Positions 1 through 7,869 of a DNA stretch of 26,688 nt are shown here, piece after piece (within the stretch, counting starts at the first letter, position 1; each line of letters begins with the position of its first letter). Made by a program: the position numbers and the translations under genes. Below the pieces are notes generated by a model that did no database searches, was not told where the DNA came from, and saw only the letters and a program-made list of their open reading frames with translations. Source of the stretch: Mageeibacillus sp. UBA5439 (lineage in GTDB: Bacteria; Bacillota; Clostridia; Saccharofermentanales; DTU023); contig DIRJ01000016.1 of assembly GCA_002427505.1 (NCBI GenBank), positions 48,375 through 75,062 of the forward strand. Reading direction: 5' to 3'.

Positions 1-49
1 TTATGGCCGCTTCGGTACGTCTCCGTTTCCATTTAGGATTGTCAACCAT
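1..49 (-). CDS. Start of an unidentified gene, cut by the window edge
   Basis: An open frame starts with ATG at 49 and runs off the window, reading MVDNPKWKRRRTEAAI. It begins 24 bases after the stop of the preceding gene, on the same strand, so it is probably the third gene of that operon. The other minus-strand frames here meet stops. The ribosome binding site is weak (GCGAGAG about 4 bases before ATG). A short basic N-terminus would suit a protein with a following membrane anchor, such as the MotB/ExbD/ZorB-type partner of the channel-like protein two genes upstream, but that is inference from position only. No domain is visible. Confidence 0.4.
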   Translation of the reverse strand, partial: MVDNPKWKRRRTEAAI

Positions 50-73
50 ATTGCTCTCGCTGTCAAGTTTTCA

Positions 74-1138
74 TCAATCATCACGTTTAAAGCGATCAAG
101 GAAGGCCTTGGACAGCATGGGGTTAGCTTCCATGCCGGAAGCTATCTCTTCGTATTTTTCTAAAATAGCTTTCCCCAGGGCTAAATTTGGATAGATGGCG
201 TAACGCTTCAGAAATACATCTTCGTCAATATTGGACTTATATAATTCAGTGGCGATTTCACTGACAAAGCGTCTGCTGTTGGGCAGAGAGATAGCTGAGA
301 TCATCTCAACTTCATTCCAGAGAATGCGATCCGGTCCCAGGTCAGGAACTTTATACTCCTGCAGCTGTTTGTGCTCTTTCCGGGAAAGTTCTTCCTGTAA
401 AAAAGACACATCTTCCAGAATCATGCACAGGTCTGTCAGCACTCTGGCTACGGTTGAGCGAGGATAGCTGAACTGAAAGGTCAGCCAGCCACATATGTAG
501 AGATAATGACTGGCGCGCAGGCGAATCAGGTTTTGAATCTGATTAACATCTTCGCGCTTTTTCAAAGTCGACAGGACCGGGAACAAAACTGACAGGTCCT
601 TGTAGTCCAGACTGTATGCCAGGGCTTCAATCTCCGGCTCTGTTCTGGCCTTTTTCAGCTGTGACAGCAGCCAGGTACGCTGAACGGCTGTCTGGTCCAT
701 CAGTAGCTCTTCCGGCGACGGATGCATGTCTCGGACAGATTCCATAGCTTCGTCAAAAGAGGAAAAACGCAAAGGGATATCCGGCGTGACATACTTGATC
801 TCCGGAGTACTTTTTCCGGACTGGCTGACTTCAGTCTCTGCTGCAGACGCCATCATATCCGGAATGCTGTCTTCTGCGGAAGCGACATCGCTGATATCAG
901 CAGGAAGATCCGGCTGTTCCGGTTCAGCTGCAGCTGCTTGCTCCGCAGCTGCTGTTTCTGTTGCATCTGCCTGTATAGCAATACGTAAAGGACGTAGAAT
1001 CAGTCGTTCCTGTTCAACTTCCTGCAAGGGTTGGCTTGCGGCTTCTTCCGGAGCCGCTAATACTTCTGCAGCAGGAAGCGGGTCAGTTTTCCGCAGCTGA
1101 GCCTTGCGAATGAAATTTTTAGTCTCAGACTCAGACAT
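74..1138 (-). CDS. Unrecognised protein: acidic disordered N-terminal half, helical C-terminal half
   Basis: A 354-residue protein I cannot assign. Residues 1-120 are rich in Ala, Glu, Pro and Ser and look disordered. Residues about 125-350 are predominantly helical by composition, with a distinctive aromatic stretch around 211-226 (HYLYICGWLTFQFSYP). There is no signal peptide or clear membrane segment, so it is probably cytoplasmic. The ATG at 1138 lies 2 bases after the stop of the upstream membrane protein gene, so the two are almost certainly co-transcribed and translationally coupled; the only ribosome binding site is weak (GGAAAAG). It sits between a channel-like protein and a third, truncated gene. 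ZorC-type (EH_signature) accessory proteins of Zorya systems occupy a comparable genomic neighbourhood, but I cannot show homology. A tail-binding or assembly role for the channel protein is a guess. Confidence 0.75.
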   Translation of the reverse strand: MSESETKNFIRKAQLRKTDPLPAAEVLAAPEEAASQPLQEVEQERLILRPLRIAIQADATETAAAEQAAAAEPEQPDLPADISDVASAEDSIPDMMASAAETEVSQSGKSTPEIKYVTPDIPLRFSSFDEAMESVRDMHPSPEELLMDQTAVQRTWLLSQLKKARTEPEIEALAYSLDYKDLSVLFPVLSTLKKREDVNQIQNLIRLRASHYLYICGWLTFQFSYPRSTVARVLTDLCMILEDVSFLQEELSRKEHKQLQEYKVPDLGPDRILWNEVEMISAISLPNSRRFVSEIATELYKSNIDEDVFLKRYAIYPNLALGKAILEKYEEIASGMEANPMLSKAFLDRFKRDD

Positions 1139-1140
1139 TT

Positions 1141-2724
1141 CTAATCTTTTCCAATGCTGCGGATTGCTGCAGGCAATGAATCAATGGCTTCGCGTATCTC
1201 AGCTGTTGTAAAGCTCAAACGTTCAATGACTTCAGCCAGCCCGCTGTCGTAATCCTGCAAGGTACTCTGTACGTAGGCTGAAGACTTTTGAGTAAAGTCA
1301 GTACTGGTTTTTTCAATGGAACGTGTCATTTCTTCGAGAGCGGTTACCTGTTGTTTGACACGCTGCAGGAAGCTCTCTGTCAATCTGCCCTGCTCCTCGC
1401 TCAGCTGTACTGATTTTTCTATAGTTTTTGAAGTGTCACTAATGGCTCTGTTCAACAAATCCGTATTTAGTCTCAGTTGGTCAGAGAGCCGTGACAGCTG
1501 ATTGGCAAGGCCTTCCTGTTCTCCCATATATAAGGCCGTTAATTTATCGGAACTGTCGGAAATCAGTCTGAGATTGTCACTTAAGGCTGCTGCTTCATTG
1601 GCAATGTCGTTGCGGGAGATTGCCATCAGGCCGAGGATCTCATGTAATTCCTGATTGAGCTTTATATTTTCATCACGTGAAGTCGCCATGATTTGCTTAG
1701 AGTCTTCCATCATGCTGAGAGCTGAATCTGTCAGGCGATTTACCTTGGACAGTTCCTGCGGCAGCGGTGCCAGATGCAGCTGCAGAGCCTCGACTGTTTT
1801 ATGGGTAAAGGAGTCAGCCAGCTCCTGCATGCCTGTTGCCTGCTTCTCGGCCAGACTGTCTGCCAGCTCAGTCAGTGCCGCAGCGGATTTCTGAATCGGA
1901 GGTGCGATTTCGGTTTCCATCACCTCTCGCACCGCGTTACGAACACCTTCCGCAAACTCCCCCTGCACCAGCTGATTGGCTATGTCACTAAAGGATTTGA
2001 CCTCCTCGCGCATGTTTTCACCATAGGAAATCAATTCGCTGATCAAAAGCGTGACCCCGGCACGGTCCTGATAAACAGGAGCTATCTCTGACAGAGAACT
2101 GCTGACCTTCTGGACTGTCTGCCCTAGGCTGAATCTAGTGTTGCGAGCGTCCACTGTCAGAAGAGCAGCTGTGATCAGAGCTGTCCCCAGAGGAATCATG
2201 ACTGCCGCTATCAGCGGCGGCAGCGGCAAAGCCTGAGCCTCTGCAGCGGCCGGCTGCAGATTCGCTTTCGCTACGACAACAACAACTGCTGCCAGAATCC
2301 CCAATACAATTAATAGTGCTGTGATCAAGCCGTTAAAGCCGGCATTTTTATAAATCTGGAAAATATCCTGCTGCAGCATCAGCGGTTGGGGATCCGGCAG
2401 CCACTTGCCCCGATAGAGCTTTTCACTTTGAACACTTAAACTGTCAAGAAGATCGCTGAAGTCTTCATCCTCAATTTCAGCCTTCATAGCCTGCAGACTC
2501 TCAATAGCATTATCTTCTTCTAAGTCAAGCCTGCCCAAAGTCTCAGTGAAGCTCTTTTCTCTGGCTGCTGCTGAAAGGCGCAGTTTACGGTTTTTCAATA
2601 AGGCCAGGGCAAATAGCACCAGCATTAGCAAGGGCAGCGCGATCATACAGATATAGCTTAAAAGCAAATAAGCAGACACGGATAGTGCGGAAAAATATGG
2701 AATACTCGTTAGAATAGCAGACAT
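1141..2724 (-). CDS. Membrane protein with ExbB/TolQ/ZorA-like topology and long helical tail
   Basis: A 527-residue protein. It has one hydrophobic segment at about 13-43, a charged cytoplasmic-looking region (44-128), two hydrophobic segments at about 131-153 and 168-191, then a C-terminal tail of about 335 residues that looks entirely helical and coiled-coil-like. This single TM, cytoplasmic loop, TM pair, tail layout is that of ExbB/TolQ proton-channel subunits and, with the long tail, of ZorA. TM3 carries Thr181, Thr185 and Thr190, which could line a channel. The conserved methyl-accepting chemotaxis hairpin motif is missing, so a chemoreceptor is unlikely. The start has a good ribosome binding site (AAGGAG, 8-base spacing) and an extended -10 promoter upstream. 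It heads an operon of at least two, probably three, genes. The family assignment rests on topology only; another coiled-coil envelope protein is possible. Confidence 0.8.
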   Translation of the reverse strand: MSAILTSIPYFSALSVSAYLLLSYICMIALPLLMLVLFALALLKNRKLRLSAAAREKSFTETLGRLDLEEDNAIESLQAMKAEIEDEDFSDLLDSLSVQSEKLYRGKWLPDPQPLMLQQDIFQIYKNAGFNGLITALLIVLGILAAVVVVVAKANLQPAAAEAQALPLPPLIAAVMIPLGTALITAALLTVDARNTRFSLGQTVQKVSSSLSEIAPVYQDRAGVTLLISELISYGENMREEVKSFSDIANQLVQGEFAEGVRNAVREVMETEIAPPIQKSAAALTELADSLAEKQATGMQELADSFTHKTVEALQLHLAPLPQELSKVNRLTDSALSMMEDSKQIMATSRDENIKLNQELHEILGLMAISRNDIANEAAALSDNLRLISDSSDKLTALYMGEQEGLANQLSRLSDQLRLNTDLLNRAISDTSKTIEKSVQLSEEQGRLTESFLQRVKQQVTALEEMTRSIEKTSTDFTQKSSAYVQSTLQDYDSGLAEVIERLSFTTAEIREAIDSLPAAIRSIGKD

Positions 2725-2766
2725 GAACCCTTCTCCTTCGTCTTCACCTCATAGATAACTGACGTT

Positions 2767-2775
2767 ATTATAGCA
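2767..2775 (-). promoter_or_regulatory. Extended -10 promoter for the channel-like operon
   Basis: On the minus strand the sequence reads TGCTATAAT, a perfect extended -10 element (TGnTATAAT) about 42 bases before the ATG at 2724. The hexamer 17 bases further upstream (CAGGCA) does not resemble a -35, as is common for extended -10 promoters. It separates this operon from the PBP gene upstream. Confidence 0.6.
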
Positions 2776-2795
2776 CGGCAGCGATAAGATGCCTG

Positions 2796-2826
2796 CCGGC
2801 TATCCAGCTATGGCAGAGCCGGTTTT
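2796..2826 (+). other. Stem-loop with T-run on the plus strand
   Basis: CCGGCT (2796-2801) pairs with AGCCGG (2817-2822), followed by TTTT on the plus strand. It lies between the PBP stop and the extended -10 promoter. The T-run is on the wrong side to end the minus-strand PBP transcript, and no plus-strand gene ends here, so its role is unclear. A second short GGCC stem at about 2837-2850 is also not followed by a T-run in transcript sense. Confidence 0.3.
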
Positions 2827-2889
2827 CTCATCGAAGGCCAACGGGCCGGCCTCACTTACTTGCGCCTTGCCCGGAATACACTAGCAGCA

Positions 2890-4983
2890 CTAATCACCCG
2901 CCCTGGCTGTCGAGCTGTCCAGATAAAGAAGGTCGTAAACCTGACCGAAACGCAGGGCGGCCGAAGGACGATCGGGGCTCTTGTGCACGTTTTGCTCCTG
3001 AATAGCGATGACCATATCCGGCCGGTTCAGATCAAAACCGATGAACCATGAGTCAAGAGCAACACGTTCGAGTTCAGCATCCCAGGAGGCTTCCACAGTT
3101 CCTGATTTTCCTGCCAAAGCAGCAAAATCGCGATAAGCTGCAGAACGATGGGTCTGCTCTACAGTAGCGCGCATAGCTTGCTGTAAAAAGACCCGGTTGG
3201 AATCAGAGATAACAGCTTCCTTCCAGATGGCAGCTTCATCCGACAGGAGCAGCCGTGGTGCGGGAATATCACCCTTGGCAGCTATGGCTGCATAGATGCA
3301 GGCCATCTGGGTCGAGCTCACTTTTATTTCTCCCTGTCCATAAGCTGATGTTGCCAGCATAACTGTGTCACCAATTGTGCCGCTGTTAGCGAACTGTGCT
3401 GAAGCAAAGGGATAAGACGAAGGTACATCTTCTGTAAAGCCAAGATTCAGCAGCTGCTCCTGGAAAACATCTTTTCCCATTTCCAGAGCTACCTGTGCGA
3501 AATAGATATTGTCAGATATAACGATCGCCCGCGATAGATCCTGGGGCGAGTCATCCACGGTGAAGCGGGCTATCTTATACGATCCCCAGGAAGCATCCGG
3601 CTGCCAGTTTTTGCCGATAATGGTCTTGGTCGTAGCAGGGCTGAGAGTCCCGGCTTTAAAGCCGGCCATGGCAGTGGGAATTTTCATGGTTGATCCGGGG
3701 GTGTAGCTGGCTTGAAACTTATTCCACAAAGGCAGGCGGCTGTCATCCAGCAGGGCCTGATATGAAGCTGAGGCAATGCCCTGCACAAATTCATTGGGAT
3801 CAAAAGAGGGAAAGCTCAGCAGAGCCAGAATATCGCCGTTCAAGGGATCCAGACAGACCACTTGTCCTTCATCTTCCTTAAACAGAGAATAAAGCTTGTC
3901 CTGCAGCTCTATATCCAAAGTCAGATGGAAGTCTTTACCGGCTTCAGCAGGTATTTCATAAAGAATCTGTTTTTCGCTGCCGGAGAGGTAGACACGTACA
4001 CCGCGCTTGGCTCTCAGTTCATCCTCAAAAAGACTCTCCAGACCTCTTTTGCCAATCATGTCCCGTTCACGATAGATGCCGCTTGTATCGTTCTCCAACT
4101 CTTCCTGGCTGACTTCTCCCACATGGCCAACCAGGTGGGCGGCAGAATTGGCATGGGGATATAGCCTGGTATCGAACAGCCTCATCTCCAGATGCAAATC
4201 CGACAACTTCTTTAACTGACCGGCACTGAACTCCATCTGAGTTTTGATCGGAACATACATGTTATCGCCAATCCAGGATTGCGACATGATGGCGTCAACC
4301 TGGTCTGTAGATAGTCCCAGCAATTCCGCAACCTCTGCATTGTCTGCTGTATCATACAGACCGGAAATGGCACCGACAATTTGCCCCTTGCCGTCGACCG
4401 CCAAAGGAATATTATTGCGGTCATAAATCCCGCCCCGCGGGGCCGTCAGCCTCTCAACGATTAAATCATTATCATCTGTCAAACCGGGAAAGATTAAAGC
4501 AGCTGAATATTCCAGATACCAATGCTCGGCATGTTCGTCATAGAGATAAGTCAGAGTTAAGGGCCGGGACATTTCTCCATAGCTTGTTTGCATCACGACA
4601 CTCATCTCATATACGGTAATACGGTCATCCGAAGCGCGGTCCAGTTTGCGGACATTTTCAAACTGCATCGATTGCAAACCGATGCGTTCATCGATCTGCT
4701 CCTGTCTGGCAATAATGTCAGCCAGCTTATAGCGGGAACGGGATGCTGCAGTAAAATATGGATATAGTTCGCTAAATTTCCTGTCCCTGATTAAAGCGAG
4801 AGCATCAATCGAATCATCCTCTGTTCCTCCGGGAAGAGTCTCGTTGCCGCTTTTTGCAGGATCATGGTCTCCGGCTAAAAACTCTGTCGGGTCACAGGCA
4901 CACAGCAAAAATAGTAAAGCAATACCCAGCAGCACAAGCATGATCTTAAAATTTCTATGGGTCATCAGCTTAGATTCTGTCAT
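2890..4983 (-). CDS. MecA/PBP2a-like class B penicillin-binding lipoprotein
   Basis: A transpeptidase that would cross-link peptidoglycan at the outer face of the membrane. With the ATG at 4983 the protein has 697 residues. A signal peptide ends in a lipobox-like LCAC (Cys30), so it is probably lipid-anchored. Residues about 60-165 resemble the NTF2-like MecA N-terminal domain, followed by the PBP dimerisation domain and the transpeptidase. The active-site motifs are STMK (Ser431), SDN (490-492) and KSG (626-628). SDN and KSG match the pattern of S. aureus PBP2a rather than the usual KTG. The start was chosen by its ribosome binding site (AAGGGAG, 7-base spacing); the frame is open to a TTG at 5070, but that lacks such a site and would overlap ddl. 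It follows ddl, in what looks like one operon with a DivIVA-like gene. Beta-lactam tolerance is a possible but untested consequence. Confidence 0.92.
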   Translation of the reverse strand: MTESKLMTHRNFKIMLVLLGIALLFLLCACDPTEFLAGDHDPAKSGNETLPGGTEDDSIDALALIRDRKFSELYPYFTAASRSRYKLADIIARQEQIDERIGLQSMQFENVRKLDRASDDRITVYEMSVVMQTSYGEMSRPLTLTYLYDEHAEHWYLEYSAALIFPGLTDDNDLIVERLTAPRGGIYDRNNIPLAVDGKGQIVGAISGLYDTADNAEVAELLGLSTDQVDAIMSQSWIGDNMYVPIKTQMEFSAGQLKKLSDLHLEMRLFDTRLYPHANSAAHLVGHVGEVSQEELENDTSGIYRERDMIGKRGLESLFEDELRAKRGVRVYLSGSEKQILYEIPAEAGKDFHLTLDIELQDKLYSLFKEDEGQVVCLDPLNGDILALLSFPSFDPNEFVQGIASASYQALLDDSRLPLWNKFQASYTPGSTMKIPTAMAGFKAGTLSPATTKTIIGKNWQPDASWGSYKIARFTVDDSPQDLSRAIVISDNIYFAQVALEMGKDVFQEQLLNLGFTEDVPSSYPFASAQFANSGTIGDTVMLATSAYGQGEIKVSSTQMACIYAAIAAKGDIPAPRLLLSDEAAIWKEAVISDSNRVFLQQAMRATVEQTHRSAAYRDFAALAGKSGTVEASWDAELERVALDSWFIGFDLNRPDMVIAIQEQNVHKSPDRPSAALRFGQVYDLLYLDSSTARAGD

Positions 4984-5035
4984 AGCAAAGCTCCCTTTAT
5001 CCGGCGTAAGACTAGCGCCATCAGGCTGTTTTGCC

Positions 5036-6127
5036 TCAGCTATTATATTTTCCATGCAGGTAACGTTCAAATGCTAGTTGCAGCAGCCGGTCAAGAAGTT
5101 CCTCCGCCTCGATACCGCTGGCTGCCAGCAGTCGGGGATACATACTGATGTCAACAAAGCCGGGTATCGTATTAACTTCGTTCACAAATATCTGGCCGGA
5201 GTCAGCCAGGAAAAAATCTATCCTCGCCATGCCATAGCAATTGAGAGCTGTAAATATCTGCGCAGCGTATTTATTTACTTCTTTCAGCTCTGCTTCGGTA
5301 AGCTCGGCCGGAATCACTAATTTGGAAGCAGAATCCTCATATTTGGCTGCATAGTCGTAAAACTGGCGGTCGGGAACTATTTCTCCCACCACAGACAGGG
5401 TCAGATCACCGGCGCTGCCCAAAGCTGAAACTTCCAGTTCCCGGCCTATAACTGCATTTTCCAAAACAATAGTGTGGTCATATTCGAAGGCCAGGCTTAT
5501 AGCTGCAGCCAGTTCTTCCCTGTTGGCAACTTTACTGATACCTATCGAGGAACCCGTATTAGCCGGTTTAACAAAGAGCGGGAAATCAAGTTCCGAGCCA
5601 ATTCTGTCTAGCTCAGAGTCCTTATTATTACAATAAGATGACAGGTCAACGCTACGCCACTTTGTGTGCGGAATCCCATGATAATCCATAATTTTGTTGG
5701 CAAAGGACTTATCCATGGCTAAGGCACTGGACAACATGCCGCAGCCGACAAAAGGGACACCGGACATTTCCAGCATTCCCTGCAAGCGTCCATCTTCACC
5801 ATTGGATCCGTGCAAAACCGGAAAAACGCAATCAATACTCAGGGGGTCTTGCTCAGCATCAGGAAAATATAGGGCTGCGTCCCTGGTATCTACTGTCAGG
5901 AAAGCCCGCTCCAATCCCGGGTCATTTTCCCAGCTGCCGTCCCTCATAGCTCCGGTGTCACCGGGGTAATACTTCCATTCCCCCTGCTTAGTAATGCCGA
6001 CGAGAATGACATTGTAAGCAGTACTCCGGCTCAGAGTGTCAGCAATGAAAGCTGCGGATTTACGGGAAACTTCATGCTCAGGTGATTGTCCGCCAAAAAG
6101 AACTAAAATATTTAATGTATCTGTCAT
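5036..6127 (-). CDS. ddl: D-alanine--D-alanine ligase
   Basis: An ATP-grasp enzyme that joins two D-alanines in the cytoplasm to make the dipeptide later added to UDP-MurNAc-tripeptide by MurF, which is also encoded in this window. The protein has 363 residues, normal for the family. Visible motifs are FGGQSPEHEVS near the N-terminus (11-21), HGSNGEDG (106-113), the ATP-binding KPANTGSSIGIS (187-198), ARIDFF (301-306) and the metal-binding NEVNTIPGF (316-324). The ATG at 6127 is 6 bases past the stop of the DivIVA-like gene, with only a weak ribosome binding site, which suggests coupled translation. The following PBP gene starts about 50 bases downstream. I see no motif that would mark a D-lactate or D-serine ligase, but specificity is not proved by reading alone. 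Confidence 0.95.
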   Translation of the reverse strand: MTDTLNILVLFGGQSPEHEVSRKSAAFIADTLSRSTAYNVILVGITKQGEWKYYPGDTGAMRDGSWENDPGLERAFLTVDTRDAALYFPDAEQDPLSIDCVFPVLHGSNGEDGRLQGMLEMSGVPFVGCGMLSSALAMDKSFANKIMDYHGIPHTKWRSVDLSSYCNNKDSELDRIGSELDFPLFVKPANTGSSIGISKVANREELAAAISLAFEYDHTIVLENAVIGRELEVSALGSAGDLTLSVVGEIVPDRQFYDYAAKYEDSASKLVIPAELTEAELKEVNKYAAQIFTALNCYGMARIDFFLADSGQIFVNEVNTIPGFVDISMYPRLLAASGIEAEELLDRLLQLAFERYLHGKYNS

Positions 6128-6133
6128 TCCGTT

Positions 6134-6676
6134 TTAGTCCAGTGCTTTCTGATTCTCTTTAATGTTGACCAGCATATTGGTCAGATGCTCTTCAAGGTTT
6201 TCCAGGATATCCCGCGTATACCTGAGAGCGTTATTGCGGATATTTTCGCTGTGCTGGCTGGCCTCCTCTATCATCATTGAGGCAGCCTGCTGCGCTTGCT
6301 GAGTAACCTCATGTTCATCTATCATTGCTGCCATTTGTACTTCAGCGTCGCGAATAACAGCTTCCGCTTCACGTCTGGCTTCATTGATCAACTGGTGATT
6401 CTGCTGCAGGACCCAGCGTGCACGTTCCAATTCTTCCGGTAAGCTTTCGCGAATCATACGCACCATATAAAGAAGCTCTTCACGGTCCATCATACATTTG
6501 CTGCTGAAAGGAACACTGCGGGCTTCCTCAACTGTATTCTCCAGTCGTTCCAGCAAGACTTCAACACTACGGTCCTGTCTCGTTTCTCCTCTGGGGTCAA
6601 CCGGTATTCTTTGTGGACGGCGCCTCGGTTCACCTGGTCTGTTACCACCATTTCCGGTGTTTCTTTGATCTTCCAT
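6134..6676 (-). CDS. DivIVA-like coiled-coil protein
   Basis: A 180-residue soluble protein. The N-terminal 40 residues are basic and rich in Gly, Pro and Arg, and the rest is a long amphipathic helix rich in Glu, Gln, Ala and Arg with an EARREAEAVIRDAE-type heptad stretch. Such proteins beside coaD in Clostridia are often annotated as DivIVA-like or ATP synthase B-subunit-like. The coiled coil is visible; a specific role is not. The start at ATG 6676 is supported by GGAGG 9 bases upstream; the in-frame TTG at 6694 lies upstream of that site. It has its own promoter and leads into ddl and a PBP gene, so a role in wall growth or polar/septal scaffolding is a reasonable inference. Confidence 0.75.
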   Translation of the reverse strand: MEDQRNTGNGGNRPGEPRRRPQRIPVDPRGETRQDRSVEVLLERLENTVEEARSVPFSSKCMMDREELLYMVRMIRESLPEELERARWVLQQNHQLINEARREAEAVIRDAEVQMAAMIDEHEVTQQAQQAASMMIEEASQHSENIRNNALRYTRDILENLEEHLTNMLVNIKENQKALD

Positions 6677-6731
6677 ATTCAAAAGCCTCCGCAATATCTA
6701 GATGTCACCATCTGGCGTTTATTTTTATTAG

Positions 6732-6761
6732 ATTATATATCATTATTGTTTGTCTTACTAA
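6732..6761 (-). promoter_or_regulatory. Promoter of the DivIVA-like/ddl/PBP operon
   Basis: On the minus strand a perfect TATAAT (6732-6737) lies 18 bases after a weak -35 TTAGTA (6756-6761). The overlapping TGATATATA reading gives an alternative extended -10. The site is in the 96-base gap between coaD and the DivIVA-like gene. A short hairpin (AGATG, 4-base loop, CATCT) follows in the leader. Confidence 0.55.
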
Positions 6762-6772
6762 GCAAATGAGAC

Positions 6773-7309
6773 CTAATCGGCCGCATATCGGCGCTCTACT
6801 TCGCTGCAAATAGCCGCAGGCACATAAGGATCAAGTTTGACGCCATAAGCCGCTAATTCTCTTACGGCAGAAGAGCTGATGCTATCATAAGCTGCTGATG
6901 TCGTTAAAAATACAGTCTCCAGATCCGGATACAGTTCCCGGTTCAGGCGTGCCAGCTGTTTTTCTGACTCGAGATCAAATGATGTACGCAAGCCGCGTAA
7001 GCAAATTTCGATATGTTCCCGGCGGCAAAAGTCGGAAAACAAGCCCTGCCAGCCGCTGACCTTAACTCCCTGTAAATCCTGTACCGTCAGCTCAACCATC
7101 CTGATGCGGTCAGCCAGAGGGACATGCACTTTTTTTGACTGATTATCAATTACGACAACTATGAGTTCATCACATAACTTAAGACCGCGCTCAATCAGGT
7201 CCAGATGACCTTTTGTCATCGGATCAAAAGTCCCGGCATAGGCTATGCGGCGCAGGCCCCGGTCAGAGCCTGTAACACCGTCAAATAAGCTGTCATTAGT
7301 CTTTTTCAT
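6773..7309 (-). CDS. coaD: Phosphopantetheine adenylyltransferase (PPAT)
   Basis: Catalyses the penultimate step of coenzyme A synthesis, ATP plus 4'-phosphopantetheine to dephospho-CoA. The nucleotidyltransferase signature is clear: GTFDPMTKGH (residues 26-35) holds the T/HxGH-type site, and SISSSAVRE near the C-terminus matches the ISSS(T/L)xxRE motif. With the ATG at 7309 the protein has 178 residues, about 20 more than usual, because roughly 21 residues precede the first strand (RIAYAGTF). No better start lies inside that extension. The gene overlaps the end of rsmD by 14 bases and has no ribosome binding site of its own, so translation is probably coupled. The rsmD-coaD order is common in Bacillota. 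Confidence 0.93.
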   Translation of the reverse strand: MKKTNDSLFDGVTGSDRGLRRIAYAGTFDPMTKGHLDLIERGLKLCDELIVVVIDNQSKKVHVPLADRIRMVELTVQDLQGVKVSGWQGLFSDFCRREHIEICLRGLRTSFDLESEKQLARLNRELYPDLETVFLTTSAAYDSISSSAVRELAAYGVKLDPYVPAAICSEVERRYAAD

Positions 7310-7859
7310 GGTAGTAAAAGGATAGCACGGAGGCGCCGTATGCACAACTGCGTGACAGGGTCAGGACTCCGCCCAAATCTCCGGGAACAGCCTGTTTCTG
7401 CTCGCTTTCCAGGACAATTACGCCAGCCGGTGCAAGCAAGGCAGGCAGATCATTTTTAATCTTATCCAGCAAGGGGGTCAGCGCCTGCCAGGGAGGATCC
7501 AGGTAAATAAAGTCAAAAGTATAGTTTTCTCCAGTTAATTTTTTCAGCAGTCTGCCTGCATCGTAGGTGTAAACCCGGACCCGGTCTGAAGTGCGGGTCT
7601 TTTCAATATTGGCAAACAGGGCTTTCAGAGCAGGTCGGTCAGTCTCGCACAGGACTGCGCTGGCAGCCCCCCGGCTCAGTGCTTCCAGTGCTATCTGTCC
7701 ACTCCCCGCGAACAGGTCCAGAACTTTTGCAGTCTCTATGTCGGGACCGATGATGGAAAACAAGGCTTCCTTGGTGCGGTCAGAGGTCGGACGGGTATCC
7801 CTGCCTGCCGGCGTCTGCAAATTTATACCTCTGAGTGAACCTGAAATAATTCTGGGCAT
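7296..7859 (-). CDS. rsmD: 16S rRNA (guanine966-N2)-methyltransferase
   Basis: An SAM-dependent methyltransferase that modifies G966 of 16S rRNA. The 187-residue length is normal for the family. Motifs include the N-terminal RIISGSLRG, the SAM-binding DLFAGSGQ (48-55) followed by ALEALSRGA, and the catalytic DPPW (121-124), where DPPY is more usual. The ATG at 7859 has an ideal ribosome binding site (AAGGAGG, 5-base spacing) that begins at the recG stop, giving a 10-base gap. The 3' end overlaps coaD. Confidence 0.94.
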   Translation of the reverse strand: MPRIISGSLRGINLQTPAGRDTRPTSDRTKEALFSIIGPDIETAKVLDLFAGSGQIALEALSRGAASAVLCETDRPALKALFANIEKTRTSDRVRVYTYDAGRLLKKLTGENYTFDFIYLDPPWQALTPLLDKIKNDLPALLAPAGVIVLESEQKQAVPGDLGGVLTLSRSCAYGASVLSFYYHEKD

Positions 7860-7869
7860 TCCGGCCTCC

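Noticed and set aside
726..1100. Plus-strand ORFs across the window, such as this one and 15337-15993
   Set aside because: Each lies opposite a confidently identified or well-supported minus-strand gene, has no ribosome binding site pattern and encodes no recognisable domain.
1141..2724. Methyl-accepting chemotaxis protein
   Set aside because: The helical tail is similar in style, but the highly conserved MCP hairpin tip is absent and the TM layout differs.
2796..2826. Hairpin as terminator of the PBP operon
   Set aside because: The T-run follows the stem on the plus strand, whereas the PBP is transcribed from the minus strand.
4984..5070. Earlier starts of the PBP at TTG 5070 or ATG 5055
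   Set aside because: Neither has a ribosome binding site, both overlap ddl, and they would put 25 or more residues before the signal peptide.
7310..7345. GTG start of coaD at 7345
   Set aside because: No ribosome binding site and an even longer non-family extension; ATG 7309 is preferred.
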